In this document: one piece after another, positions 51,840 through 61,616 of the stretch
Position numbering within the stretch: position 1 is the first letter of the stretch
Layout of the letters: each line of letters opens with the position of its first letter
Assembly: GCA_023436495.1 (NCBI GenBank)
Contig: JAEZIT010000040.1
Location: 1 to 64,000, forward strand
Length of the DNA: 64,000 bases
Source: Acidobacteriota bacterium
GTDB taxonomy: Bacteria > Acidobacteriota > Blastocatellia > Pyrinomonadales > Pyrinomonadaceae
Direction of reading: 5' to 3'
Notes under the pieces: generated by a model
What the model saw: only the letters and a program-made list of their open reading frames with translations
The model's database searches: none
Told to the model about the DNA's origin: nothing
Position numbers and translations under genes: made by a program

Positions 51840-53372
51840 TCATAGAGCAAAATGAACGCGGCGAAAATAATCTCGGATACTGTTGTTCGAAACATTGGGG
51901 ATAATGCTTCCGATATAATTGTCCGGCCGCAATAGTACCGTGAACGATTCGGAGGAACCAAATTTCTTCGCAATGTGCGGGTACAGGGGAATAATGTGGA
52001 TATCGAAGAGCTCCGATGGTTCGATATTGGGCAGCGGATCTTTGCCATCCGCGAAAACCAGCACGTGAAATTTCGGTTCCCGTATGCGGTCGTAAATGCT
52101 CTTGCCCTCGATCAAAAGCCACGGCATCCTGTCGCCTGCCTTTACCTCGAGATCATTAGTCTCAGAGGACAGCGAACTGCCGCGATAATTGATGCCTATC
52201 TGTGAGACCAATGGGAACAGCGTTTCCTTTACTATGTCCAATGAGAACGCGAGCCCCGCTACATATGGAAATATATTCGTGCGCACGAACGACAGTAACC
52301 GGTCCTCATCCGCAGCGAGATGAAAAAATCTGTCGGTCGTCTGCAGAAGTCGACGCGCGTTCGGCAGCCTCTCTTCGTTATAAGTTGCGAGCAGTTTTTC
52401 GTCTGCGTTTCCTCTCAATACGGAAGCGATCTTCCATGCAAGATTGTATCCGTCCTGGATTCCCGTATTCATCCCTTGCGCGCCGACGGGTGTATGGATG
52501 TGCGCCGAATCTCCGGCGAGAAAACATTTGCCCAAAGAAAATTGATCCACGGCGCGCGAATGGACTTTGTAAACCGAGAACCAATTTACTTTTGTGATGT
52601 CCAATTCCATCTCAGTGTCGAAAATGATCTGTCGTTCGATCTCTTCATACAGCGGTTCGCCTTCGTCTTGCGCATGGCTTTCCGGAAAGGCGCCGACGAT
52701 GCGAAAATTTTTGTCGCTGCCGCGCATTGGAAAGAATGCAGTGACGGAATTTTTCGATAAGAAAACATTCAGAGCGTCATGCGAAAATTCCCAATCGATC
52801 TCGACGTCGGCAACGTAAAAAAATCTCTCGAACGTACCGCCTTCAAATTTCAGGCCGAGAGCATTTCGAACAAAACTCTTTGCGCCGTCACATCCGACCA
52901 GGAATTTCGCTTCGATCTTTTCCTCGACACCTTCGATATCTTTTATCGTCGCCGTCACGCCGGATCCATCTTGCGAGAATTCGACCAACTCCGTATTCCA
53001 CCGTATTTTACTGCCTTTCGCGTGAATATGATCGAGCAGTATCCGTTCGTGCTTACCTTGTTCGACGAGAAGAACGAAGGGGTACGGACTCATACCTTCT
53101 CCGATCTTTTCCAAGTCCACCTCGCCGCGCACGCGTCCGCCTTCGATCATTCGCGCGCGCTGCGCGTGCGCGCCTTGTTCAATCAACGCACCGGCAAGGT
53201 CGATCTGTTCGTATATCTCCAGGGTGCGCGCCTGCACGCCGATCGCCTTCGAATGCGGAGTGATCGATTCCTTTTTATCGACGATGACAAAGTCGATCCC
53301 GAAGCGCAAAAACTGCGCAGCAAGCGACAGGCCGGTTGGTCCTGCGCCGACGATGAGCACTTCCGTTTTCAT
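51840..53372 (-). CDS. FAD-dependent monooxygenase (PheA/TfdB type)
   Basis: A 510-residue flavoprotein hydroxylase. FAD-binding GxGxxG in VLIVGAGPTGLSLAAQFLRFG (residues 5-25), the DG motif region in FLVGCDGAKSFVRNALGL and the GD motif in CFLAGDSAHIHTPVGAQGMNTGIQDGYNLAWK (in parts) are all present. The C-terminal 90 residues are a thioredoxin-like remnant. Such enzymes hydroxylate aromatic rings with NADPH. The frame is open upstream to 53576 but the extra 68 residues are hydrophobic and unrelated; ATG 53372 matches the family start. Confidence 0.9.
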   Translation of the reverse strand: MKTEVLIVGAGPTGLSLAAQFLRFGIDFVIVDKKESITPHSKAIGVQARTLEIYEQIDLAGALIEQGAHAQRARMIEGGRVRGEVDLEKIGEGMSPYPFVLLVEQGKHERILLDHIHAKGSKIRWNTELVEFSQDGSGVTATIKDIEGVEEKIEAKFLVGCDGAKSFVRNALGLKFEGGTFERFFYVADVEIDWEFSHDALNVFLSKNSVTAFFPMRGSDKNFRIVGAFPESHAQDEGEPLYEEIERQIIFDTEMELDITKVNWFSVYKVHSRAVDQFSLGKCFLAGDSAHIHTPVGAQGMNTGIQDGYNLAWKIASVLRGNADEKLLATYNEERLPNARRLLQTTDRFFHLAADEDRLLSFVRTNIFPYVAGLAFSLDIVKETLFPLVSQIGINYRGSSLSSETNDLEVKAGDRMPWLLIEGKSIYDRIREPKFHVLVFADGKDPLPNIEPSELFDIHIIPLYPHIAKKFGSSESFTVLLRPDNYIGSIIPNVSNNSIRDYFRRVHFAL

Positions 53373-53479
53373 ATAAAAACGATTATAAACCTTGCATAAA
53401 AATCTGTATTGTTTTTGAAAGCTTTGTGTTAAAGTAAATCGGAAATATTGCATTAGACCGAACAAGGGAAGGGAAGACC

Positions 53480-54133
53480 ATGACAGCAAAACAACGAAAT
53501 AAAAAATCAACTTCAACAACAAAAAAAACATCGTCGTCCGCCGGTAAAATTCTTCGCGGACAAGGCGCAGTCCCATCTGTCATTAAAGATGCCGCTGAGA
53601 TCGCAACCGAGGTTCTGAAGGGCGCCGCAACAGGCGCACTGATCGGAGCCTCAGCGACCGCTGTTCGTGCCGTGACCGGTTCGACGATAGGAGGAAAAAT
53701 GGCTACTGCAAAAAAACCGACTTCTAAGGCTGGAACCACAGCCAAGAAAACCACTGCGAAGAAAGCAGCTCCGGCGAAGAAAGCCGCGCCTGCTAAGAAT
53801 GCTGCCGCTTCGACGGCGAAGAAAGCCGCTCCGGCAAAGAAGGCGTCGGCCTCGGCCTCGACCGCAAAGAAAGCGGCTCCGGCTAAGAAGGCAACAGCCT
53901 CAACAGCGAAGAAGGCCGCTCCGGCGAAGAAGGCTACGGCTTCGACTGCGAAGAAAGCAGCTCCGGCGAAAAAAGCTACAGCTTCGACTGCAAAGAAAGC
54001 GGCTCCGGCTAAGAAAGCGGCTCCCGCTAAGAAAAGCGCACCGGCAAAGAAGAGCGCACCAAAAGCTTCGGCAGCGAAGAAAGCTGCTCCGGCTAAGAAA
54101 GCAGCGCCGGCAAAGAAGAGCGCTAAAAAATAG
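53480..54133 (+). CDS. Histone-H1-like Lys/Ala/Pro-repeat protein
   Basis: A 217-residue very basic protein. Residues 1-73 contain a short basic start and a folded-looking region (GKILRGQGAVPSVIKDAAEI followed by GAATGALIGASATAVRAVTG). Residues 74-217 are low complexity, built from AAPAKKA and ATASTAKK repeats, as in bacterial H1-like nucleoid proteins. It should bind and compact DNA. An internal ATG at 53700 is preceded by AGGAGGAAAA, a stronger ribosome-binding site than that at 53480, and would give the repeat tail alone (144 residues). Confidence 0.85.
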   Translation: MTAKQRNKKSTSTTKKTSSSAGKILRGQGAVPSVIKDAAEIATEVLKGAATGALIGASATAVRAVTGSTIGGKMATAKKPTSKAGTTAKKTTAKKAAPAKKAAPAKNAAASTAKKAAPAKKASASASTAKKAAPAKKATASTAKKAAPAKKATASTAKKAAPAKKATASTAKKAAPAKKAAPAKKSAPAKKSAPKASAAKKAAPAKKAAPAKKSAKK

Positions 54134-54269
54134 CGGACGCATATAAACGGCGCCTGTTGCTCCGAATCTTTCTTTAGCGAGATGATTCGCGGCACGGCGT
54201 CGTTTCCTCTTTTCCCGCCGCTGTGCGCGTTTCACAACTTTTCCAGCCTCTGATATCTTTGCATTACCT

Positions 54270-55670
54270 ATGAGATATCAGTCCCGGTTCTTCCGCTCAT
54301 TTCTTCTGGTAATTTTTGTATCGATCGCGGCAGCCGCAGCACATGCTGATGCTGTCGACGACCTCGTTCGCGCGCGGATGGCCGAACGGCACGTGCCCGG
54401 CGTCGCAGTCGCGGTGATCAAAAACGGCAAGGTCGTAAAAACGAAAGGCTACGGCGTGGCTAGCGTTGAATTCAACGTTCCTGTCACACCCGAAACCGTG
54501 TTCGAGATCGGATCTGTCTCAAAACAGTTGACGGCTGCCGGGATAATGCTGCTCGTACAGGATGGTCGAATTGAGCTCGACGAAAAGATCTCAAAATATT
54601 TGCCTGGCACACCCGAGGGGTGGAAGGAGGTGACCGTCCGAAATTTGCTGACGCATACGTCGGGCGTCAAAAGCTATTCGAGCCTTACGGGTTTTGAACT
54701 TTCGAAACGGATGAAGCGTGATGACTTTATAAAAGAGCTTGCGCCGCATCCGCTCGATTTTCCGCCGGGCAGCAGGTACAACTACAGCAATAGCGGCTAC
54801 AATCTGCTCGGCTATATTATCGAATCAGTATCGGGAAAAAATTATTGGGCATTTATGCGCGAGCGGATCTTTCAGCCGCTCGGGATGACCAAGACGGCCG
54901 ACCGCGATCCGCAGTACATTATCCCGAACCGCGCGGTGGGATACGAATGGGAACGTGGTCGGTTGACCGGGCGTGACGGAAACCTGACCGATCTGCAAGG
55001 GGCCGGCGCTATCGTCTCGACCGTCGGTGACCTCGCCAAGTGGGACGCAGCGCTGCGTGGCGATTCGTTTCTGACAAAGGACACCAAGGCGGAGCTCTGG
55101 AAACCGTTCACGCTCGCTGACGGAACGGTAAGCCAATACGGCCTTGGGTGGCGCATGTCCGACATTCGCGGCCACAAGATGATCGGACACACGGGACAGA
55201 CGGCCGGTTTCGGCGCTGCGATCTTTCGGTATGTAGACGACGGAGTGACGGTGATCGTGCTCTCAAATCTGGGAGAGGTTGGCCTCGGCGGCCAGATCGC
55301 TTCGGGCATCGCGAAATTGTACATTCCGTCGATGTCACTAAAGGCGATGAAAAGCGTTCCGGAGACCAACTCTAAACTGGCCGGCCAATTATCGAACGCG
55401 ATTCGCCTGCGAATGAAGAACGAGACGGACAGCGACGTGATGTCCGCGGAACTTGTCCGATCGCTTTCGACCGAACGTGCCAGGAATGCCGGCAGCCGAA
55501 TCACTGCATTCGGCCCTCTGAAACAGATCGTATTCGTTGGCGAAGAAACGTCGGGCGGCAAGACCGTTTACCGCTATAAAGTTGACACCGCCGAACGCAT
55601 ATTTTTGTGGCGTGCCGCAGTGAATGACGAAGGAAAAGTTTCAGAGTTGACGCTGGAAGAAGAAGAATAG
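54270..55670 (+). CDS. Secreted serine beta-lactamase-like hydrolase
   Basis: A 466-residue protein with a signal peptide (about 1-26). The class C-type motifs are present: SVSKQLTA (Ser-x-x-Lys) near residue 83, YSNSGYNLLGY (Tyr-x-Asn) near 172, and HTGQTAGFG in the position of KTG. The beta-lactamase domain covers about 30-350; the C-terminal 110 residues are beta-rich. Family members include esterases and peptidases as often as antibiotic-degrading enzymes; substrate cannot be read. Its stop abuts that of clpA. Confidence 0.9.
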   Translation: MRYQSRFFRSFLLVIFVSIAAAAAHADAVDDLVRARMAERHVPGVAVAVIKNGKVVKTKGYGVASVEFNVPVTPETVFEIGSVSKQLTAAGIMLLVQDGRIELDEKISKYLPGTPEGWKEVTVRNLLTHTSGVKSYSSLTGFELSKRMKRDDFIKELAPHPLDFPPGSRYNYSNSGYNLLGYIIESVSGKNYWAFMRERIFQPLGMTKTADRDPQYIIPNRAVGYEWERGRLTGRDGNLTDLQGAGAIVSTVGDLAKWDAALRGDSFLTKDTKAELWKPFTLADGTVSQYGLGWRMSDIRGHKMIGHTGQTAGFGAAIFRYVDDGVTVIVLSNLGEVGLGGQIASGIAKLYIPSMSLKAMKSVPETNSKLAGQLSNAIRLRMKNETDSDVMSAELVRSLSTERARNAGSRITAFGPLKQIVFVGEETSGGKTVYRYKVDTAERIFLWRAAVNDEGKVSELTLEEEE

Positions 55671-57917
55671 TTAAAAGGCGAGTGAGAGTTCGCCGTCATG
55701 TTCGCTAACGGTCACGCTGCCGCCATGGGCCAGCTTTCCAAACAATATTTCCTGGGCGAGCGGCTGGCGGATCTTCTCATGTATAAGACGTGACATCGGA
55801 CGAGCACCGAAACGAGCGTCAAAACCGTTTTTCGCCAGCCATTCACGTGCCGTCTCATCCAAATGTACCAGCACGCGTTTTTCCGCAAGCTGTCCGTTCA
55901 GCTCGTTGATGAATTTATCGACGATCAATTTGATCACGTCAATGTCCAGCGGCTTGAACGGGACCCAAGCATCGAGGCGGTTTCTGAATTCCGGCGTGAA
56001 TGTCCGCTCGATCGCCCCTTTGGCGCTGCCCTTTGTGTCCGCCGCATTTCTGAACCCGACACCGCCCGATGACAACTCGCGCGCGCCGGCGTTCGTAGTC
56101 ATTATAAGAATGACGTTGCGAAAATCCGCCTTCTTGCCGTTATTGTCGGTCAGCGTCGCGGAATCCATCACCTGCAGCAACAGGTTGAACAGGTTCGGAT
56201 GAGCCTTTTCTATTTCGTCCAGAACGAGAACGGCGTGCGGCGTTCGCATGATCGCATCCGTCAGCAGCCCGCCCTGATCAAAACCGACGTATCCCGGCGG
56301 TGCGCCGATCAGCCGGGAAACAGTGTGCGGTTCGGCATATTCACTCATATCGAATCGAATAAATTCGACGCCGAGGATTTCCGCAAGCTGTTTGGAGACT
56401 TCCGTTTTGCCGACACCGGTCGGGCCGGAGAAAAGAAAAGACCCGACGGGCTTCGTCTCATGACCTAAACCGGCTCGCGAGATCTGTATCGCATCTACGA
56501 TACGATCGATCGCTTCGCTTTGTCCGAATATCACCTTCTTGATATCGTCCCGAAGTGTCTTCAGCCTTTCCTTTTCATTGGCGACGACCGTTTTTGGCGG
56601 TATCTTCGCCATGCGCGCGACGGTGTTCTCGACCATTTGTACCGAGACCTTTTTCGGCCGTTTGTTTTCCGGCAGCAGTTTGACGCTCGCGCCGACCTCG
56701 TCGATGACGTCGATCGCGCTGTCCGGCAGATGCCGGTCGTTGATATATTTTCCTGCCAGTTCAGCGGCCGTCCGCAGCGATTCGCCGCTGTAAGTCACGC
56801 CGTGGTGCTGCTCGTAGAATCTCTTCAGGCCCTTTAGTATCTTGAATGTCTCGTCGATCGTCGGCTCCCCGATCTCGATCTTTTGAAATCTTCGCGCAAG
56901 CGCGCGGTCGCGTTCGAACGCCGCCTTGTACTCGCTGTATGTCGTTGACCCGATACAGCGAAGCTCCCCAGCCGCCAGCGCCGGCTTCAAAATATTCGAC
57001 GCATCCATCGACCCACCCTGCACCGAACCCGCGCTGACGATCGTGTGTATCTCGTCGATAAACAGTATTGCGTTCGGCTGTTTTTTCAGTTCGTTGATGA
57101 TCGCTTTGAACCGCTGTTCGAAATCGCCGCGGTAGCGCGTTCCCGCGAGAACGGCACCCATGTCGAGGGCGAAAACCTTTGCACCCTTCAGTACCTCGGG
57201 CACTTCGCCTTCACTGATCTTAAGCGCAAGTCCTTCGGCCAGCGCCGTTTTACCGACGCCCGGTTCACCGACGTACAGGGGATTATTCTTCTTTCGCCGG
57301 CAGAGCACCTGTATTGTACGTTCGATCTCCGCCGCGCGTCCTACGATCGGGTCTATCTCGCCCTTCGATGCGCGTTCGACGAGCTCGACCGTAAAACTTT
57401 CCAGCGGGTCTCGTTTCTGCTGCGGACCGCCGCCTGGAAACTCGTCATCGTCATCGAACGGTTCCGGAAACGGATCGCCGGTGTCGATCTTAGATATTCC
57501 GTGTGCGATATAGTTCAGAATATCCAGCCGCGTAACGCCTTGCTGCAGCAAAAGGTAAACCGCATAGCTCTGTTCTGACTGATAGATCGCCGCGAGGATG
57601 TTGCCACCGTCGACCGTCGGCTGGCCGCTTCCTTCCGCCTGAAGTACCGCATACTGGATCGTGGATTGAAACGTTGCGGTGAGTTCCGGCATCTGCTTTG
57701 AATTCTCGGGCATCTTCTCCAATACATCCCGAAAATACTCCTCGAGCGAATTGGCTATCTCTTCGAGTTGAGCGCCGCAGTTGAACAGAATATCGCGCGC
57801 CGCTCTGTCTTCGAGCAGTGCAAAGAGCAAATGTTCCAACGTTACGTACTCGTGCTTGTACTTGACCGCCTCATCGACGGCAAAGCTCAAAGTCTCTTCC
57901 AATTCCCTCGTTAGCAT
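55671..57917 (-). CDS. clpA: ATP-dependent Clp protease ATP-binding subunit ClpA
   Basis: A 748-residue AAA+ unfoldase, close to the E. coli length of 758. The N-domain (1-145) with the two Clp repeats, D1 Walker A GEPGVGKTALAEG and D2 Walker A GPTGVGKTEVSKQ, IGAPPGYVGFDQGG and the final IHEKIRQPLAQEILFGKL identify ClpA rather than ClpB (no middle domain) or ClpV. It feeds N-end-rule and other substrates to ClpP. clpS, often adjacent, is not next to it. Confidence 0.95.
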   Translation of the reverse strand: MLTRELEETLSFAVDEAVKYKHEYVTLEHLLFALLEDRAARDILFNCGAQLEEIANSLEEYFRDVLEKMPENSKQMPELTATFQSTIQYAVLQAEGSGQPTVDGGNILAAIYQSEQSYAVYLLLQQGVTRLDILNYIAHGISKIDTGDPFPEPFDDDDEFPGGGPQQKRDPLESFTVELVERASKGEIDPIVGRAAEIERTIQVLCRRKKNNPLYVGEPGVGKTALAEGLALKISEGEVPEVLKGAKVFALDMGAVLAGTRYRGDFEQRFKAIINELKKQPNAILFIDEIHTIVSAGSVQGGSMDASNILKPALAAGELRCIGSTTYSEYKAAFERDRALARRFQKIEIGEPTIDETFKILKGLKRFYEQHHGVTYSGESLRTAAELAGKYINDRHLPDSAIDVIDEVGASVKLLPENKRPKKVSVQMVENTVARMAKIPPKTVVANEKERLKTLRDDIKKVIFGQSEAIDRIVDAIQISRAGLGHETKPVGSFLFSGPTGVGKTEVSKQLAEILGVEFIRFDMSEYAEPHTVSRLIGAPPGYVGFDQGGLLTDAIMRTPHAVLVLDEIEKAHPNLFNLLLQVMDSATLTDNNGKKADFRNVILIMTTNAGARELSSGGVGFRNAADTKGSAKGAIERTFTPEFRNRLDAWVPFKPLDIDVIKLIVDKFINELNGQLAEKRVLVHLDETAREWLAKNGFDARFGARPMSRLIHEKIRQPLAQEILFGKLAHGGSVTVSEHDGELSLAF

Positions 57918-58030
57918 TATGTTTCTATTTTACCAGTTTTATAGATATACGAAACAGTTTGCAGCAATGTTGACATAAAATGCTACCCGATCGGGCATTT
58001 CCGGGAACATTTGAGCTGCGCACAAAATGC

Positions 58031-58058
58031 GGGCGGCACGTCTAATAACGCGCCGCCC
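58031..58058 (-). terminator. Possible terminator after the cytochrome gene
   Basis: On the minus strand GGGCGGC pairs with GCCGCCC (bases 58058 to 58031, 14-base loop) and is followed by GCATTTTG. It lies 20-45 bases after the stop of the cytochrome gene. The T run is short. Confidence 0.4.
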
Positions 58059-58076
58059 ACTTGGTATCATGGACGG

Positions 58077-59483
58077 TCATAGTGCCCGAAGAAACGCTAC
58101 TAGATCGGTCTTTTCCTGTTTGGTCAGGTCCAGCCCCTGTACCAGATTAAAGAATTCCACGACGTCTTCAAGTGTCAACAGGCGTCCGTCGTGTAGATAA
58201 GGCGGCGATTCCTTGATTCCGCGCAAGGGAAACGTCTTTATCGGCCCTTGGGCGGTGATCATCATTCCGCCTTCCATCCGGGGGCGATAGAATCGTTCCA
58301 CCTTTAGGTCGTGCATCAGCCCGTCCGTGTAGAACGGCGGCGTATGACATACTGCGCAGTTTGCTTTTCCAAAGAAAAGGTCCTCGCCGCGGGCTTCACT
58401 TGCCGTTGCCTTTGTTCGGTCCAGTCGGCCGTAGATATTAAGTTTCGGCGCCGGGGGAAAATCAAGGATCTCCTGAAACTCCGCCATCGAATGTACCTGC
58501 GAACCGGCCTCCAGAATGTTTACGCCCTTCTTTGTCGCAAGCACCGGATCGCCGTCAAAGTACGCGGCACGCTGTTCAAATTCCGTAAAATGCTCGACCG
58601 TACGCAGAGCGCGCTGCGAGCCGAAAAGCCGCTGGATGTTCACGCCGCGAAGCGAAGGCGTGTCGATGCGGCGGCGGTTCGCCTGCGGGCGTATATCTCC
58701 GACAAGATGTGTTGCCGCCGATGTGTGACCGTTCGCATGACAGTCGAAACATGTCACGCCGATCATACCATCGGCTCGCTCGGTCTTTCGGTCGGCCGTG
58801 GCGTTGAATTGCTGCTGCGGAAACTGAGTGACCAGCAGCCGCAGGCCCTCCAGCTGTTTCGGGTTCAAAATTCCGTTGAACAGCGAATAGAAATTTTCAA
58901 ATGTTACAAGCTGTCCTTGGGAAACATCACCGAGGTCGGGGCGCGTCGTCAAAAATATCGCCGGCGGAAATTCCGGCAAGAAATGGTCCGGCAGGTCAAA
59001 GTCCATGTCGAACCGCTCCAGCCGCGGCAACGCCTTTATCTCGATCTGCGGGAAAACCATTCCACCGACGGGATGATTAGGATGCGGTAGGGGAAGATAC
59101 GGAAAAAGATCTTTCGAACGTATTTCGTCCGGCGACATTTTGCCCAATTGTTCCCACGTAACGCCTTTCAGCCTCGCGGTGGGGCCCACCGGTATAGGCT
59201 TTCCGCGTGTCATCTTAACGTTTTCGTCAACGCGGCGGCTTAGGTCGTACCGCTGTTCCAACAGCCGCCGATGTGCGGCCATGACGGAAGACTTTGCCGC
59301 CTTGTCGCGTGCGCGAACGACCTCAAATGGTTCCTCGATCACCGGCGAGAAAGAGGATTCGCGCTGCTGGGCCGGCGGCGTTTTTGTCTGAGCTAAACTT
59401 CGCGGGCCGTAGAACACGAACGCCGCGAATCCGAGTAGGGCGAGCACTGTTATCGTGGATTTCACGATGGATCTCTGCTGCAT
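58077..59483 (-). CDS. Dihaem cytochrome c peroxidase/MauG-like protein
   Basis: A 468-residue exported protein. After a signal anchor (about 8-32) come two c-type haem sites, CFDCH (about 245) and CAVCH (about 387), in the spacing of the cytochrome c peroxidase/MauG superfamily, with GMVFPQIEIKALPRLERFDMDFD before and TFPLRGIKESPPYLHDGRLLTLEDVVEFF (in parts) after. Periplasmic electron transfer or peroxide reduction is likely. The ATG at 59483 follows AAGGAGG; an upstream ATG at 59531 has none. Confidence 0.87.
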   Translation of the reverse strand: MQQRSIVKSTITVLALLGFAAFVFYGPRSLAQTKTPPAQQRESSFSPVIEEPFEVVRARDKAAKSSVMAAHRRLLEQRYDLSRRVDENVKMTRGKPIPVGPTARLKGVTWEQLGKMSPDEIRSKDLFPYLPLPHPNHPVGGMVFPQIEIKALPRLERFDMDFDLPDHFLPEFPPAIFLTTRPDLGDVSQGQLVTFENFYSLFNGILNPKQLEGLRLLVTQFPQQQFNATADRKTERADGMIGVTCFDCHANGHTSAATHLVGDIRPQANRRRIDTPSLRGVNIQRLFGSQRALRTVEHFTEFEQRAAYFDGDPVLATKKGVNILEAGSQVHSMAEFQEILDFPPAPKLNIYGRLDRTKATASEARGEDLFFGKANCAVCHTPPFYTDGLMHDLKVERFYRPRMEGGMMITAQGPIKTFPLRGIKESPPYLHDGRLLTLEDVVEFFNLVQGLDLTKQEKTDLVAFLRAL

Positions 59484-59694
59484 ATAGTCCTCCTTAACGG
59501 TTTCGAAAGGGCTTCGAACCGGGGTTATCAAATAACTACAGCTAAATAGTGAAGTGAGTTTATTGTGCGATGCGAATTAGAATAATTCTAAATGGGATGC
59601 ATGTCAATTGATTTTCGAACGATCCGTGCGCGCTAGTATTGGCTTACGCCTGCCATTTGATAGGCTGTTAGCCAATACTCCAACTTCCCAGAAT

Positions 59695-60393
59695 CTAATT
59701 GAGGTCAAACAATAGAAACTCCGAGTTGTTTACGCCTGCCTTTATTGTCAGCTCCGTTTCATCACTGACCGCGGCGCCGTCGCCAGGGTTTAGCAATTCG
59801 CCGTTTATGTCCACCGAGCCGCTGATCAACTGGATCCACGCATGACGCCCTTGGGCAATTTCATGCCGCACTTCGTCGCCATCCGACAGGAGTGCTGCAT
59901 ACAGGTTCACGTCCTGATTGATAGTTACCGAACCATCACCGCCGCCGCGCGAAGCCACTAACCGAAGTTTGCCCTGCTTTTCCTCGGGCGGAAAATACTT
60001 CTGCTCATAACCCGGCTTTAGGTTCTGTTTTTCCGGCAGTATCCATATCTGCAGCATATGCGTTTCGTCCGTAGGCGAACTGTATTCGCTGTGCATTACG
60101 CCCGTGCCGGCGGTCATCCGCTGCACCTCGTGCGGGCGTATCGTTTCGCCGTTTCCCATCGAATCGCGATGCAATAATTCGCCTTTGATCACATATGTGA
60201 TGATCTCCATATCCCGGTGCCCGTGCGTCGGGAACCCTTGGGCCGGTGCGATATAGTCCTCGTTTACCACCCGCAGATCGCGAAAACCCATAAACCGCGG
60301 GTCGTAATAATCCGCAAACGAAAAGCTGTGATAAGTATCCAGCCAGCCGTGGTTGGCATGGCCGCGTTCGTTTGCCCTTCTGATCGTTATCAT
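59695..60393 (-). CDS. Pirin-family cupin protein (YhhW type)
   Basis: A 232-residue bicupin. The N-terminal metal site is GFPTHGHRDMEIITYVIKGELLHRDSMGN, with the His-x-His-x4-Glu pattern, and TAGTGVMHSEYSS follows. The start IRRANERGHANHGWLDTYHSFSFADYYDPRFMGF (in parts) is typical of YhhW-like pirins, which can have quercetinase activity in vitro. The ATG follows AAGGAGG. It is followed by nothing on its strand and is preceded by a second pirin gene. Confidence 0.93.
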   Translation of the reverse strand: MITIRRANERGHANHGWLDTYHSFSFADYYDPRFMGFRDLRVVNEDYIAPAQGFPTHGHRDMEIITYVIKGELLHRDSMGNGETIRPHEVQRMTAGTGVMHSEYSSPTDETHMLQIWILPEKQNLKPGYEQKYFPPEEKQGKLRLVASRGGGDGSVTINQDVNLYAALLSDGDEVRHEIAQGRHAWIQLISGSVDINGELLNPGDGAAVSDETELTIKAGVNNSEFLLFDLN

Positions 60394-60489
60394 CGAAAAA
60401 TACCTCCTTGTTATCCTTCGCGGCCCTTGCGGGCGCTGCGCATAATATTTTTCCACGCAATGCTCGCCAGATTCGCAAAGTGCTGCAAC

Positions 60490-61383
60490 TCAATCCAGAT
60501 ACCCGAATTTCCCCTGGCGGTAGTCGTCGATCGCTTCGGCAATTTCCGCCTGAGTGTTCATCACGAACGGGCCGTACTGTGCGATGGGCTCATTTATCGG
60601 TTCACCGCTCATCAGCAGGAAGATGCCGTCTTCAAGCGCCGCTACCCGAAGCGTTTCGCCATCCCGTTCGAACAGGGCAAGACTGTTGACCGGCAGTTTC
60701 GTTTCGCCGTTCAACAGAGCCGAGCCTTCCGCCGCCAGCAAAGCCGTCGTCCAGCCGTCAGGGTAAGACAGTTCGACCGTTTCGCCTTGCTTCATCTTCA
60801 AGTTGTAGAGATGAACAGGCGTGAACGTGGTCGCTGGGCCTTTTACTCCATCGACCTCGCCCGCGATGATCTCAATATCGCCGCCGAGCGGCAGTTTGAC
60901 GCGGCCCATTTCGGCGTTTGTGATCGCCTGATATTTTGGCGGCGTCATCTTGTCCTTCGCGGGCAAGTTGACCCAAAGCTGTACCATCTGGAACGGGCCG
61001 CCTTGTCGGTTCGATTCCTGCTCATGAAACTCCTTGTGCAGCAGACCGCTGCCCGCGGTCATCCACTGGACGTCGCCCTCGCCTATTATCCCATCTCCGC
61101 CGCGGCTGTCATGGTGTTCCACCTTGCCCTTGTAGGCGATCGTTACAGTCTCGAACCCGCGATGTGGATGCGGCCCGACGCCGAAAGGCTCCTCGCGCGG
61201 CGGAAACTCTGTCAACGACCCATAATCCAGCAAAAAGAACGGACTCATCCGCTCACCCGTCAACGGCCCGTGCGGGAAAAACCCATGCACATTAAACCCA
61301 TCCCCAACCCAATGCCTCGGCGGCGGTGGAACGATCCTCTCGACCCTTTTGATCTGCCTTACTTGTTTTGTCTCTGCAGCCAT
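60490..61383 (-). CDS. Pirin-family cupin protein (second gene)
   Basis: A 297-residue pirin with the N-terminal signature GDGFNVHGFFPHG, the metal site VGPHPHRGFETVTIAYKGKVEHHDSRGG, and WMTAGSGLLHKEFH. It is longer than the neighbour and of the classical pirin type. The two genes lie 96 bases apart on the same strand, so they are probably cotranscribed. The ATG at 61383 follows AAGGAGA. Confidence 0.93.
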   Translation of the reverse strand: MAAETKQVRQIKRVERIVPPPPRHWVGDGFNVHGFFPHGPLTGERMSPFFLLDYGSLTEFPPREEPFGVGPHPHRGFETVTIAYKGKVEHHDSRGGDGIIGEGDVQWMTAGSGLLHKEFHEQESNRQGGPFQMVQLWVNLPAKDKMTPPKYQAITNAEMGRVKLPLGGDIEIIAGEVDGVKGPATTFTPVHLYNLKMKQGETVELSYPDGWTTALLAAEGSALLNGETKLPVNSLALFERDGETLRVAALEDGIFLLMSGEPINEPIAQYGPFVMNTQAEIAEAIDDYRQGKFGYLD

Positions 61384-61616
61384 CTCTGATCTCCTTATCT
61401 TCCTTCGCGATCTTGCGACCTCGTTGAAGAAGACGTGCTCCCACGAGGTGGCCGCAAAGCCGCGAAGCCAATATAAGTAGTCTATCGATTTAGCTTGGGA
61501 ATGTAATCACCAAAGGCGGTGGGGATTTTCTAATACTTTTGGGTGAGGCGTCTGTGGCTTTCGTCAGCCTTCGTTGCGTGCTTTGCGAATTTGGACAATG
61601 ACATTCTGGATATGAT

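Noticed and set aside
55671..57917. clpA as the ClpV of a type VI system linked to the TssBC fusion
   Set aside because: The protein has the ClpA N-domain, lacks a middle domain and matches ClpA signatures; it is 25 kb away.
60217..61389. 390-codon frame on the plus strand across both pirin genes
   Set aside because: It runs antisense to two well-supported cupin genes and through the gap between them; composition is that of a shadow frame.
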